Assembly: GCA_002734065.2 (NCBI GenBank)
Contig: NVXU02000016.1
Span: forward strand, 25,999-89,998
DNA: 64,000 nt
Origin: Fluviicola sp.
GTDB taxonomy: Bacteria > Bacteroidota > Bacteroidia > Flavobacteriales_D > Crocinitomicaceae
Reading direction: 5' to 3'
Shown here: positions 1 to 8,046 of the stretch, piece by piece
How positions within the stretch are numbered: the first letter of the stretch is position 1
Layout: each line of letters opens with the position of its first letter
Notes under the pieces: generated by a model
Databases searched by the model: none
The model's input: the letters and a program-made list of their open reading frames with translations, nothing else
What the model was told of the DNA's origin: nothing
Made by a program: the position numbers and the translations under genes

Positions 1-1491
1 AAAGTCGGACTGATAGTGATTGACGAAGCACACTGTATTTCTGAATGGGGACATGATTTTCGTCCTGCTTATCGAGACATTGCTCAATTAAGAACCTTGC
101 ACCCAAGCGTTCCGTTTATTGCTGTTACTGCTTCTGCGACAAAACGCGTGCAGGATGACATCGTTGAACTTTTAGAGCTTAAAAAGCCAAATTTATTCAT
201 CGGAAATCTAGAACGGAAGAATATTTCGTATCAGGTGAGACATACGGAGAATAAATTGCAGAAAATCATTGATCACTGCCAAGAGAATTCTGCCGTTACA
301 GGCATTATTTACTGTCAGACGAGAAGAAGTGTAAAATTCGTTGTGACGCAACTTCGGGCCTTGAATATCAACGCTGGTTTTTACCACGGAGGATTGAAGC
401 CGGAAGATAGAAAATACATGCTTGAACACTGGATGCAAGGCAAAATTAAAGTAATGGTTGCCACCAATGCTTTTGGTATGGGAATCGATAAACCAGACGT
501 TCGATTTGTACTACACTATGAAATTCCTGCCAATTTGGAAAGTTACTACCAAGAAGCTGGTCGCGCTGGCAGAGACGAAAAGGAAGCCGTTGCCATTGCT
601 TTTTGGGAGCAGAAAGACATCGACCTGATGAAGCAACAATTGCAGATGAAATATCCGTCTATCGAACGGGTGAAAATCATCTACAATAGTCTTTGCAACT
701 TCTTGAAAGTCGCAATTGGCGCTGGAAACGGAGAGTCCTATGATTTTGATATGCAGCTATTCAATCAATCTTTTTCTGTGCCAATTTCTGAGACATTTTA
801 CGCGCTAAAATTACTACAGCTCAATGAAACTTTGAATTTTTCTGAGAATAATTTTCATGCTACTCGTTTAAAAATCGCCATTGGAAATTCTGCTCTCTAC
901 AAGTTCCAGGTTGGTTATCCATCTATCAATGAGTTGGTTTTGACATTGACCAGAAGTTATCCTGGAATTTTTGACCGTTTTATCAACATCAATGAGAGTG
1001 AAATTGCAAAACGCTTGAAAATAAGTCGTGCTGGGTTGACGAAGCAGCTAAAACATTTGGAACAATACGGAGTGATTGACATCACTTTTCAATCTTCATT
1101 GCCGAGAATTACTTTTCTAACAGAGCGTTTTCCAGAAGACTACCTTGACATTAAGAATGAAATTTATTTAAACAGAAAAAAGATTGAAGAGGATAAATTA
1201 GCGGCTATAATTCATTTCGTAACAGGTTCTGACTGCCGATCTAGCGCAATTAGCGCCTACTTTGATTCTACATCAGAAGATTGTGGTAAATGTGATGTCT
1301 GTCTTGAAAAATTAAAGAGCGACAAGAATATTCACGAAATTGTCGTGTTAATTCCCAAGCTTCTCCCAGCAAGGAAAGAAGAATTGGCGCTTAAAATCAA
1401 CGTTTCGGAGGACCTTGTTGAACAGTCTTTACGCGCATTAATTCTCGAAGAAAAAATTATAGAAAACGACGGACTTTTCTCTAATTCTTAA
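1..1491 (+). CDS. recQ: ATP-dependent DNA helicase RecQ (5' truncated by window)
   Basis: RecQ is a 3'-5' superfamily 2 helicase that unwinds DNA in recombination and repair. The frame is open from base 1, so the gene starts outside the window; the Walker A half is missing. Visible motifs, in order, are the DEAH box (about 22-33), VTASAT (motif III), ATNAFGMGIDKPDVR (motif V) and YYQEAGRAGRD (motif VI). An RQC-type region follows with a zinc-binding set of cysteines near the C-terminus (one in GSDCRSS, then DCGKCDVC). No HRDC domain is obvious, and the protein ends in a short winged-helix-like tail. Its stop overlaps the end of the convergent regulator gene by 11 bases. Confidence 0.95.
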   Translation, partial: KVGLIVIDEAHCISEWGHDFRPAYRDIAQLRTLHPSVPFIAVTASATKRVQDDIVELLELKKPNLFIGNLERKNISYQVRHTENKLQKIIDHCQENSAVTGIIYCQTRRSVKFVVTQLRALNINAGFYHGGLKPEDRKYMLEHWMQGKIKVMVATNAFGMGIDKPDVRFVLHYEIPANLESYYQEAGRAGRDEKEAVAIAFWEQKDIDLMKQQLQMKYPSIERVKIIYNSLCNFLKVAIGAGNGESYDFDMQLFNQSFSVPISETFYALKLLQLNETLNFSENNFHATRLKIAIGNSALYKFQVGYPSINELVLTLTRSYPGIFDRFININESEIAKRLKISRAGLTKQLKHLEQYGVIDITFQSSLPRITFLTERFPEDYLDIKNEIYLNRKKIEEDKLAAIIHFVTGSDCRSSAISAYFDSTSEDCGKCDVCLEKLKSDKNIHEIVVLIPKLLPARKEELALKINVSEDLVEQSLRALILEEKIIENDGLFSNS

Positions 1492-2281
1492 TCATTTCCT
1501 TTAATTCATGCACTTCTTTTTGCAAATTCTGCAATGATTTTGACAATCCGTTGTCGTCTAATTTCAATTCTGGCAATTCTGGGGAAATATAATTGACGAA
1601 TTTCCACATTTCGATGATGTCATTAGCATGTACAAGATAAGGGGAATAAAATGTATTGGTAGAGCAAAGTTGAAACGACTGCTCCGAATCGAGCAGATTG
1701 TGCACTACTTTAAAAACAATGCCATCGTCTTTCGTTACGACGATGCAAGGCGTTCCGTCACGAATTGACATCCAGTTTTGGACAAATTCTCCGACAACAA
1801 AGGAACCATGAACAACAGGCGGCATCGAATCTCCTTTAATCGGGAAGGTTCTGTATTTCCTATCGCGCGATAGAAATGGCAAGTGAAAAGTTGGCAATAC
1901 TTTCAAATAATCCGGGTCGGCATAACCAGCCGTATAGCCCGCACTTGCCTTCACGGGAACTAATTCTATCAATTCTTCATTGTTTTCATCGACCATAGAC
2001 GTTAAAATGCGCAATTTTGTCCCTTTCACGTCAGAATAGACACCTTTATCAATTTTCTCCCAATCCGAGTCTTTGAATTTCGAAAAATCTTTGCGAATTA
2101 AATCATCCACGGATACTTTGTAGAAATCACTAAACAAAACCAAACTTTCGATGTTCGGTTGTGCAACTTCGTTCTCATAACCAGAATATGAACTACGCGT
2201 CAACCCAAGCTCTTGAGCCACTTCTTCTTGAGAAAGCTTCTTTCTCTTTCTTAGTAATTTTAGGTTCCCTCCTACTTCCAT
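1481..2281 (-). CDS. XRE-family HTH regulator with S24 (LexA/CI-like) peptidase domain
   Basis: A 266-residue cytoplasmic repressor-like protein. Residues 5-62 form an XRE/Cro helix-turn-helix (LSQEEVAQELGLTRSSYSGYE). Residues about 108-230 match the S24 fold: GDSMPP puts the candidate nucleophile at Ser152, and GIVFKVVHN puts the general base at Lys191. An Ala-Gly bond at 114-115 (KASAGYTAGY) sits where LexA/CI proteins self-cleave. The family couples DNA damage or another stress to derepression by autocleavage; that this protein does so is inference. The C-terminus ends in a short predicted coiled coil. The gene stands alone and its promoter carries repeated TTTAATCA sites, which suggests autoregulation. 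Confidence 0.85.
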   Translation of the reverse strand: MEVGGNLKLLRKRKKLSQEEVAQELGLTRSSYSGYENEVAQPNIESLVLFSDFYKVSVDDLIRKDFSKFKDSDWEKIDKGVYSDVKGTKLRILTSMVDENNEELIELVPVKASAGYTAGYADPDYLKVLPTFHLPFLSRDRKYRTFPIKGDSMPPVVHGSFVVGEFVQNWMSIRDGTPCIVVTKDDGIVFKVVHNLLDSEQSFQLCSTNTFYSPYLVHANDIIEMWKFVNYISPELPELKLDDNGLSKSLQNLQKEVHELKEMIKN

Positions 2282-2360
2282 TCTTAAATTTTAATCAATT
2301 ATTGGTGGAAAATTAATCAAAATAATGGAATTGTGCAAGTTTTTGATTAAATTTTAATCA
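2281..2360. promoter_or_regulatory. Candidate operator cluster for the XRE/S24 regulator
   Basis: Upstream of the regulator there is a perfect odd palindrome, TGATTAAATTTTAATCA (2344-2360; 8-bp arms, 1-nt centre). A second copy at 2281-2297 matches 15 of 17 bases and abuts the start codon. A third half site, ATTAATCA, lies at 2312-2319. The spacing and symmetry fit a dimeric HTH repressor binding its own promoter. The region is AT-rich, so chance is possible. The 2344-2360 site overlaps the stop codon of the upstream YihY gene. Confidence 0.5.
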
Positions 2361-3223
2361 CGAAAGACGATTTCGCATCCTCTCATCCTTGACAGGACGG
2401 CAATGTACTTCGCTCCAAAAAAGATAATTTGCGAAGAATAATAGACCCAAACAAGGATGACGAGCATTGCTCCAGCCACTCCTCCACTTGCTCCAAAAAA
2501 GAAATTCGTCAGGTAGTATTTAATGATTAATTGCCCGAAATAAAGTAGAATACTAGTCAATAAACCACCTCTAAAAGCATTTCTCCATTCTACATGCCCA
2601 TCGTGCAAGTATTTAAAAATAAAACTGAATACCAGCATATTTGTAATGATTGGGACGCCGTGACGAATGAGTTTTGAGACAACAGAATGAAGTACATCAA
2701 TACTTTCAAAAAGTTTGTGCGCCAATGACAAAAAAAGAGGTTCTGCAAAATAAAGCAGAATAATAAACAAGGTTATTCCTATAATAAATCCCAAAGAAAT
2801 CAATCTTGACAGAAGAGAGCGAACAATCTTTTTCTTACGAGCAATTTTACTTTTTTTAATGTTATAAAACACATTTAAACTTCCTTTTAAAGAGTTAAAA
2901 ATCACTGTACAAGAGAACATTAACGCAAGAATACCAAAAGTTTCCATTAAAACACTTCCGCTTAAAAAGTCAATCTCTCCTAAAAAGCTTAAAATTCCAC
3001 TGGGATCTTCCAAGCCTACATTCTCTTTAAGCATCTTTCCGATGGCATCAATTACCTTCTCTTCTCCGACAAAGCGACCGACATAAGTTACCGTTAGATA
3101 CAATATAGGAACGAGGGCAAGCATGGCATAATAAGCCAAAGCCGCACCGTGCAATAGTGATTTCTCTTGAAAAAATTCCAAAAAAGTCGTTTTAGTCAGT
3201 TCTTTTCGTTCTTGCCAAGTCAT
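2354..3223 (-). CDS. YihY/virulence factor BrkB family inner membrane protein
   Basis: A 289-residue polytopic inner membrane protein of the YihY/BrkB family (historically mislabelled RNase BN). It has about six hydrophobic segments. It carries the family's N-terminal HGAALAYYAMLALVPILYL stretch and the C-terminal GGVAGAMLVILVWVYYSSQI stretch that ends the domain. The biochemical function of the family is not settled. The start codon overlaps the stop of the small acidic gene upstream by 4 bases, so the two are likely co-transcribed. Confidence 0.85.
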   Translation of the reverse strand: MTWQERKELTKTTFLEFFQEKSLLHGAALAYYAMLALVPILYLTVTYVGRFVGEEKVIDAIGKMLKENVGLEDPSGILSFLGEIDFLSGSVLMETFGILALMFSCTVIFNSLKGSLNVFYNIKKSKIARKKKIVRSLLSRLISLGFIIGITLFIILLYFAEPLFLSLAHKLFESIDVLHSVVSKLIRHGVPIITNMLVFSFIFKYLHDGHVEWRNAFRGGLLTSILLYFGQLIIKYYLTNFFFGASGGVAGAMLVILVWVYYSSQIIFFGAKYIAVLSRMRGCEIVFRD

Positions 3224-3645
3224 TCTCCAATCAATTCTTTAGGAAATTCTTGCGTCGCAATAAAAATTCCAGGTACGGGATTAGACATCGGCTCAAAGTC
3301 TTTGATGTAAATTTTCAAGTCAAAATCATCCCCATTCTTAGACAATTCACAAGACTCCATGATTGATTCTGAACAGCCAACTGTTACTGGAGTGTCTTCT
3401 GTAAGAACATCAAACAGTCGCATATCGGCAACATCGTAAGAGAATGCTTTGCCATCGGCGAGACTCCCTTGCAAGGGATAATTTGCTTTCTCTTGCTCCA
3501 CAATATCCAAAACATTGTTGATGAGTAATTCATCTTCCCATTCATATTTGCGGTTCATATCCGACTCTTCACCGTTGTGATTCGCTTCGGCATGTTCTTC
3601 GGAAAAATGCTCGTTCAATAAATAAAAATGGATGCTACACTTCAT
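3220..3645 (-). CDS. Hypothetical acidic protein
   Basis: A 141-residue, acidic, soluble-looking protein of no family I recognise. The open frame extends to 3717, but those extra codons lie inside the TTAGAC repeat element. The internal ATG at 3645 (MKCSIHFYLL) is therefore chosen; it sits about 18 bases from the element's end, which looks like a promoter. The protein has no signal peptide or membrane segment. Its C-terminal half reads like a compact alpha/beta fold (DDFDLKIYIKDFEPMSNPVPGIF is one stretch of it, given here only as a landmark). It is coupled by a 4-base overlap to the YihY-type gene. Confidence 0.6.
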   Translation of the reverse strand: MKCSIHFYLLNEHFSEEHAEANHNGEESDMNRKYEWEDELLINNVLDIVEQEKANYPLQGSLADGKAFSYDVADMRLFDVLTEDTPVTVGCSESIMESCELSKNGDDFDLKIYIKDFEPMSNPVPGIFIATQEFPKELIGE

Positions 3646-3663
3646 AATTTTTACTTTGGAGGA

Positions 3664-4034
3664 TAAAAGTAGTGATTTTAGAGCGTTCGCTGCGTTTTTA
3701 GACACATTCATTCGCACATTTCGACTTCGCTCGATGACCGCGCGAATTCATTCTTAGACCGCTACGCTTTTAGAAACGCTCGCTTCGCTCTCTGTTAGAC
3801 ACGCTCCTTCGTCGCTCTTAGACTTATTCCTCGGTGAAATTTTAGTTTTTGTTGTTTTGATTTTTAGATCTTCTAAAGTTGAGCAACCAAAGCCACAACT
3901 AATCTTCTCGAAGTAAATCTAAGTCTAAGAGCGACGAAGGAGCGTGTCTAAAGGACGAAGTTCGTATCTAAAAGATCGCTTGCGAACGAATCTAAGAGCA
4001 AGCTTCGCTTGCGTGTCTAAAATCACTACTTTTA
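3664..4034. repeat. TTAGAC cassette array, locus 1 (inverted arms between divergent genes)
   Basis: This 371-bp intergenic element begins with TAAAAGTAGTGATTTTAGA (3664-3682) and ends with its exact reverse complement (4016-4034). The left arm is a run of short words separated by TTAGAC/TTAGAA (to about 3830). The right arm, from about 3910, holds words in the opposite orientation separated by GTCTAA/TCTAA. The word CGCTCCTTCGTCGCTC occurs in the left arm (about 3802-3819) and, inverted, in the right arm (about 3930-3946). Several words fold on themselves, for example GCAAGCTTCGCTTGC. The central ~80 bases resemble the centre of locus 2. The two outer ends also look like mirrored promoters of the divergent genes. 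Confidence 0.8.
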
Positions 4035-4050
4035 CCCCTTTTCAAAGAAA

Positions 4051-5379
4051 ATGTTAGACTACAGTTACAAATCGATATTAAAAATGGCAGTGCCTTTGAT
4101 GGCATCTACGTTTATTCAATCGGTTGTACTCATCACTGATTCTGCCTTTTTAAGTCGATACGACACCATTGCTTTTGATGCTGTTGGCAACGGAGGATTG
4201 ATTTACATCACTTTATTTATGACCTTAATCGGCATGAGTGATGGTGCACAAATTGTGATGGCTAGAAGAATTGGAGAAGGAAGATCATCCATGCTTTCGA
4301 AAATTTTTGGGTCCGCACTCTTTAATAATTTGTTGATTAGCATTGTTCTATTCTCCATCATTTCTTGGGTCATTCCGGACATGCTAAAGTCCTACTCATT
4401 GAATGCAGAAGTTGCTCAAGGACAGGTTGATTACCTTAATATTAGAGGTTACGGACTGATATTCGCTTTTCTTTCTATCTCCATCAATGCCTATTTTATG
4501 GCAATTGGCAAAACGAAGTTCGTTATGATAGGCGCTTTGTTTGTGGCAAGTTCTAATATTCTTCTGGACTATGCATTAATCAGTGGCAACTTCGGTTTTG
4601 AAGCCATGGGAATTGAAGGAGCTGCCCTTGCCTCTACTTTTGCCGATGGAATTGGTGCTTTATTCTTGGGAATAGCGCTTTATTATTCTTCAGAACAGCG
4701 AAAACACGAATTATTGAAGAATATTTCCATCAGTAAAGAAAGTCTGCTCAACTTGTTTAAAATTAGTTCTCCGATAATGCTGCAAGGATTGGTTGCGCTT
4801 ACAACTTGGACTGTTTTCTTTACATGGATAGAACAAATCGGCACGTATGAATTGACCGTGTCACAAAACATTCGTTCCTTGTATTTTCTCGCTTTCGTTC
4901 CCGTTTGGGGCTTTGGAGCAACGACCAAGACCTACGTCAGCCATTTTATTGGTAAAAAGGACTATGATGCTGTCAAAATCATCATTATGCGTGTACAATT
5001 GTTGTCAATTCTCTTTCTTTTTCTATTCTTTCACGGTGCACTTTTCTACCCTGAGCAAATGATAGGAGTTATCAATCCCAACGAAGAATTCATGGCAGAC
5101 AGTGTTGCCATTCTCCGATTTGTTTCTGGGTCAGTGATTATTTATTCTGTCGGAAGTGTCTATTTCCAAGCGATTAATGGCACGGGCAATACACGCATCA
5201 ACTTCTACATCGAAATCGTTTCCGTTTTTATCTATCTCATTGCGGCATTCTTATTAATTAAAGTCTATGTCCTCGATATCTATTGGATTTGGACCGTAGA
5301 ATACATTTACTTTATTACCTTGGGATTATTATCATTCTTATACCTTCGTTTTTTTAACTGGAGAAAGAAAGAAATTTAA
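4051..5379 (+). CDS. MATE family efflux transporter
   Basis: A 442-residue inner membrane protein with about twelve hydrophobic segments in two homologous halves, as in MATE (NorM/DinF-type) cation-coupled drug exporters. The N-terminal half has the family pattern MAVPLMASTFIQSVVLITD, and a second-half equivalent appears around ISSPIMLQGLVALTTWTVFF. Length is normal for the family. The substrate cannot be told from sequence. It starts 16 bases after the repeat element, and fmt follows after 8 bases, so the two may share a transcript. Confidence 0.9.
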   Translation: MLDYSYKSILKMAVPLMASTFIQSVVLITDSAFLSRYDTIAFDAVGNGGLIYITLFMTLIGMSDGAQIVMARRIGEGRSSMLSKIFGSALFNNLLISIVLFSIISWVIPDMLKSYSLNAEVAQGQVDYLNIRGYGLIFAFLSISINAYFMAIGKTKFVMIGALFVASSNILLDYALISGNFGFEAMGIEGAALASTFADGIGALFLGIALYYSSEQRKHELLKNISISKESLLNLFKISSPIMLQGLVALTTWTVFFTWIEQIGTYELTVSQNIRSLYFLAFVPVWGFGATTKTYVSHFIGKKDYDAVKIIIMRVQLLSILFLFLFFHGALFYPEQMIGVINPNEEFMADSVAILRFVSGSVIIYSVGSVYFQAINGTGNTRINFYIEIVSVFIYLIAAFLLIKVYVLDIYWIWTVEYIYFITLGLLSFLYLRFFNWRKKEI

Positions 5380-5387
5380 ACAAACGC

Positions 5388-6347
5388 ATGGAGAATTTAA
5401 GCATCGTATTTATGGGAACTCCCAGTTTCGCAACGACTATTTTAAAGAAGCTGCTGAACGAGGGAGTTGATGTAAAGGCAGTCATCACTGCACCAGATAG
5501 GAAATCAGGTCGAGGGCAGAAAGTAAGCAAGAGCGATGTTAAGATCTATGCCGAAGAACAGGACTTAAAAATTCTGCAACCTAGCAATTTAAAAGGCGAA
5601 GAATTTATTGCAAAGCTCCACAGTATAGATGCAGACTTGTTTGTAGTGGTTGCATTTAGAATGCTTCCTGAAGTTATTTGGGCGATGCCTCCAAAAGGAA
5701 CCATCAATTTACACGGTTCTTTGTTGCCGAACTACCGTGGAGCTGCCCCTATTAACTGGGCAATAATTAACGGAGAAAAGGAAACGGGAGTTACCTCATT
5801 TTTCATCGAAAAGGAGATCGATACAGGGATGATTATCGAGCAAGAAAGAATTAGCATTTCAGAGAATGAAAGTGCTGGAGAATTGCACGACAGAATGATG
5901 CATCTTGGCGCTGATGTTATCTATTCTACTTTGCAAAAAATTGCTTCTGATAATCTCTCGCCAATTAATCAAAAAGAGCTTATGAACACTGGGATGCAAC
6001 CTGCACCAAAAATCTTTAAACAGGATTGCAAAATAGACTTCTCCAAAGACGTTCAAACGGTGCATAATTTCTGCCGAGGACTGTCGCCATACCCTGCTTC
6101 TTGGTGTACCTTATATAATAAGGACAAAAATGAAGCGAAAACCTACAAGATATTCTCTACAGAAAAAACAGAATCAGAGACTACTGGTAGCAAAGAATTG
6201 AAAGCAACAAAAGAAGGGCTTCTTTTTCCATGTTCGGACAACTACCTTTTGGTCAAAGAAATTCAAGCAGAAGGAAAACGGAAAATGCACTTCAAAGACT
6301 TTTTGGCCGGTAATTCTATTGAAAGCCTTTCTATTGTTAATGAATAG
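5388..6347 (+). CDS. fmt: Methionyl-tRNA formyltransferase
   Basis: Transfers a formyl group from 10-formyl-THF to Met-tRNAfMet for translation initiation. The N-terminal hydrolase domain opens with IVFMGTPSFA. The formyltransferase signature is complete: Asn107 and His109 in INLHGSLLPNYRGAAP, and Asp145 in KEIDTG. The C-terminal OB-like domain (about 205-310) is present (CRGLSPYPASWCTL). Length (319) is normal. No def gene lies beside it, unlike in many bacteria; its immediate upstream neighbour is the MATE gene. Confidence 0.96.
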   Translation: MENLSIVFMGTPSFATTILKKLLNEGVDVKAVITAPDRKSGRGQKVSKSDVKIYAEEQDLKILQPSNLKGEEFIAKLHSIDADLFVVVAFRMLPEVIWAMPPKGTINLHGSLLPNYRGAAPINWAIINGEKETGVTSFFIEKEIDTGMIIEQERISISENESAGELHDRMMHLGADVIYSTLQKIASDNLSPINQKELMNTGMQPAPKIFKQDCKIDFSKDVQTVHNFCRGLSPYPASWCTLYNKDKNEAKTYKIFSTEKTESETTGSKELKATKEGLLFPCSDNYLLVKEIQAEGKRKMHFKDFLAGNSIESLSIVNE

Positions 6348-6412
6348 AAGTATTCTTATTCAGCGACAGAATTCTTCTATTAGTCGAAAACACCTTTAAA
6401 AACGGGCTTTTT

Positions 6413-6452
6413 GGGGGTACTTATCAACAAAAGGGGGTACTTTTCCACAAAA
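6413..6452. repeat. Tandem 20-bp repeat with DnaA-box-like cores upstream of HU
   Basis: Two adjacent 20-bp units, GGGGGTACTTATCAACAAAA (6413-6432) and GGGGGTACTTTTCCACAAAA (6433-6452), differ at two positions. The second contains TTTTCCACA, which fits the DnaA box consensus TTWTNCACA; the first has TTATCAACA, one base off. The pair lies 25 bp upstream of the -33 box of the HU gene. It may be a binding site for DnaA or another regulator of HU expression. Confidence 0.5.
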
Positions 6453-6476
6453 TATGCACTTTTTTTGCTAAAACAC

Positions 6477-6506
6477 TTGCACAGTAAGGAATTCCGTATA
6501 TATTTG
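6477..6506 (+). promoter_or_regulatory. Bacteroidota-type promoter of the HU gene
   Basis: A TTG at 6477-6479 and TATATTTG at 6499-6506 are separated by 19 bases, matching the Bacteroidota -33 TTG / -7 TAnnTTTG pattern. The AT-rich leader to the HU start codon is about 40 bases and has no Shine-Dalgarno sequence, as expected in this phylum. Confidence 0.75.
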
Positions 6507-6547
6507 TAGGGAATTAATTATTTTAATAAACTAAAATTAAACAAACT

Positions 6548-6820
6548 ATGAACAAAGCAGAATTAATTGATGCAATGGCATCAGACGCTGGATTGTCAAA
6601 AGCAGATGCTAAGAGAGCATTGGACGGATTTATCAACGCTACAGGTCAAGCATTGAAAAAAGGTGAAAGAATCGCATTAGTAGGATTCGGATCTTTTTCA
6701 GTATCTAACCGTGCTGCAAGAGTTGGTCGTAACCCACAAACGGGTAAAGAAATTCAAATCGCTGCTAAAAACGTTGTACGTTTTAAAGCTGGATCTGATT
6801 TGGCTAAGAAGGTTAACTAG
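6548..6820 (+). CDS. DNA-binding protein HU
   Basis: A 90-residue histone-like nucleoid protein that bends and compacts DNA as a dimer. The whole HU/IHF fold is present: the N-terminal helical body (MNKAELIDAMASDAGLSKAD), the GFGSFSVSNRAARVGRNPQTG signature with the DNA-intercalating arm at residues about 46-75, and the C-terminal helix (FKAGSDLAKKVN). It is a stand-alone gene with its own strong promoter and terminator. Confidence 0.97.
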   Translation: MNKAELIDAMASDAGLSKADAKRALDGFINATGQALKKGERIALVGFGSFSVSNRAARVGRNPQTGKEIQIAAKNVVRFKAGSDLAKKVN

Positions 6821-6839
6821 TATAACCTCAAAAAAAATT

Positions 6840-6868
6840 AAGGGAATCGAAAGGTTCCCTTTTTTTTA
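6840..6868 (+). terminator. Rho-independent terminator after HU
   Basis: AAGGGAATC, a GAAA tetraloop and GGTTCCCTT form a 9-bp stem (6840-6861, one G-U pair) followed by eight T residues in total. It sits 20 bases after the HU stop. Confidence 0.85.
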
Positions 6869-6884
6869 TGCTTAATTTTATGTC

Positions 6885-7565
6885 ATGACTACAGACGAGA
6901 AAGTTTTAGCAGAATTCTACAACATCATTACTGAAAGTAAGCAAGATAAATACGATCAAATAGCCGCTGACAGAACAAAGTACCTCACAGTTGTTATGGA
7001 GAGTATTTCCAAAGAACATAATTCTTCCGCTGTTTTAAGAACCTGCGATTGTTTTGGAATACAAGATCTACACACCATAGAAAAAGGGCAGAAAATACAC
7101 GAACCTATGCGCGACATCGCTCTAGGTGCTGGAAACTGGGTAGATTTACACACCTATGACACTGGCGAGAATCCTACTGTTGATTGTTTGCAAGAATTAA
7201 AAAGCAAAGGCTATAAAATTGTTGCCACTACTCCACATACAGATATTGACATCAGTGACATTGCCGTTGATCAACCCATCGCTTTGGTTTTCGGGACAGA
7301 AAAGACAGGTATTTCAAAAGAGGTTGAAGAAATGGCTGACGAATTGGTGAAAATTCCCATGTATGGTTTTACCGAGAGTTTTAACATCAGTGTTTCTGCC
7401 GCCATTGCTTTGAATATTCTCCGCAACAAATTAGAGCATTCTGACGAAGACTGGAAACTACCTCACAATGAACAGGTTAAGCTGAAGATTGAGTGGTGCA
7501 CAAGAATCATTCGTGATGGTGGAAAAGTGGAGGATGAGATTCGGAGGAGGATAGAGTCAATGTAG
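6885..7565 (+). CDS. trmH: tRNA/rRNA 2'-O-methyltransferase, SpoU/TrmH family
   Basis: A SAM-dependent ribose 2'-O-methyltransferase with the SPOUT knot. Motif 1 (HNSSAVLRTCDCFG) contains the catalytic-type Arg52. Motif 2 is IALVFGTEKTGIS (about 132-144), and motif 3 is IPMYGFTESFNISVSAAIAL (about 157-176). The extended C-terminal tail and overall length (226) resemble TrmH, which makes Gm18 in tRNA, rather than RlmB. The tRNA specificity is therefore likely but inferred. Confidence 0.88.
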   Translation: MTTDEKVLAEFYNIITESKQDKYDQIAADRTKYLTVVMESISKEHNSSAVLRTCDCFGIQDLHTIEKGQKIHEPMRDIALGAGNWVDLHTYDTGENPTVDCLQELKSKGYKIVATTPHTDIDISDIAVDQPIALVFGTEKTGISKEVEEMADELVKIPMYGFTESFNISVSAAIALNILRNKLEHSDEDWKLPHNEQVKLKIEWCTRIIRDGGKVEDEIRRRIESM

Positions 7566-7620
7566 AAATAATAATTAAAACATAATCTACACCACGTACT
7601 AACAAAAAGAAATATATATT

Positions 7621-7628
7621 TATATTTG
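7621..7628 (+). promoter_or_regulatory. -7 box of the THX gene
   Basis: TATATTTG matches TAnnTTTG, 36 bases before the chosen ATG at 7665. No convincing TTG -33 element is visible. The box overlaps the codons of the longer open frame (from 7626), which argues against that earlier start. Confidence 0.55.
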
Positions 7629-7664
7629 TACAAGCGAAAAACAAAAAATAATAAACAACTAATT

Positions 7665-7994
7665 ATGGGTAAAGGAGATAAGAAAACGAAGAAAGGTAAA
7701 AGGTCAATGGGATCTTACGGTGTTTCAAGAAAACGTAATGTTGCAACTCCAACCGCTGCTAAGCCAAAAGCGAAGAAAAATACTTCGACAGGCTCAGCAA
7801 CCGCTACTAAAAAAACGGCAACAAAAAAGACGGTTGCTAAAAAAACAGTAGAAAAGAAGACCACTGTTAAAAAAGTAGCAGAAAAGAAACCAGCAGTTAA
7901 AAAGGCTGCTTCGACAGACTCAGCCACCAAAGCAAAAAAACCGGCAGCCAAGAAAGCTCCTGCAAAGAAAACCGCCTCCAAAAAAGAGGATTGA
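7665..7994 (+). CDS. 30S ribosomal protein THX with long H1-like Lys/Ala tail
   Basis: The first ~25 residues (MGKGDKKTKKGKRSMGSYGV) match the small basic THX protein of the 30S subunit found in Thermus and Bacteroidota. THX is usually only 25-60 residues, but this one is 109. Everything after residue about 30 is a low-complexity Lys/Ala/Thr tail of KKTVAKK-like repeats, as in histone H1-like proteins. The tail holds two copies of the DNA word CTTCGACAGRCTCAGC (7783-7798, 7909-7924), coding STGSAT and STDSAT. The start at 7665 is preferred over 7626, which lies in the promoter. Confidence 0.75.
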   Translation: MGKGDKKTKKGKRSMGSYGVSRKRNVATPTAAKPKAKKNTSTGSATATKKTATKKTVAKKTVEKKTTVKKVAEKKPAVKKAASTDSATKAKKPAAKKAPAKKTASKKED

Positions 7995-8002
7995 TTATAA
8001 AT

Positions 8003-8029
8003 GTCTCGGTTTTGCCGAGACTTTTTTTT
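8003..8029 (+). terminator. Rho-independent terminator after the THX gene
   Basis: GTCTCGG (8003-8009) pairs with CCGAGAC (8015-8021) across a 5-base loop and is followed by eight T residues. It separates the THX gene from serC. Confidence 0.88.
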
Positions 8030-8046
8030 GATATAAAAACAGTAAC

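Noticed and set aside
3664..4034. CRISPR array
   Set aside because: Repeat words differ in length and sequence, are found in both orientations, and there are no constant-length spacers or cas genes.
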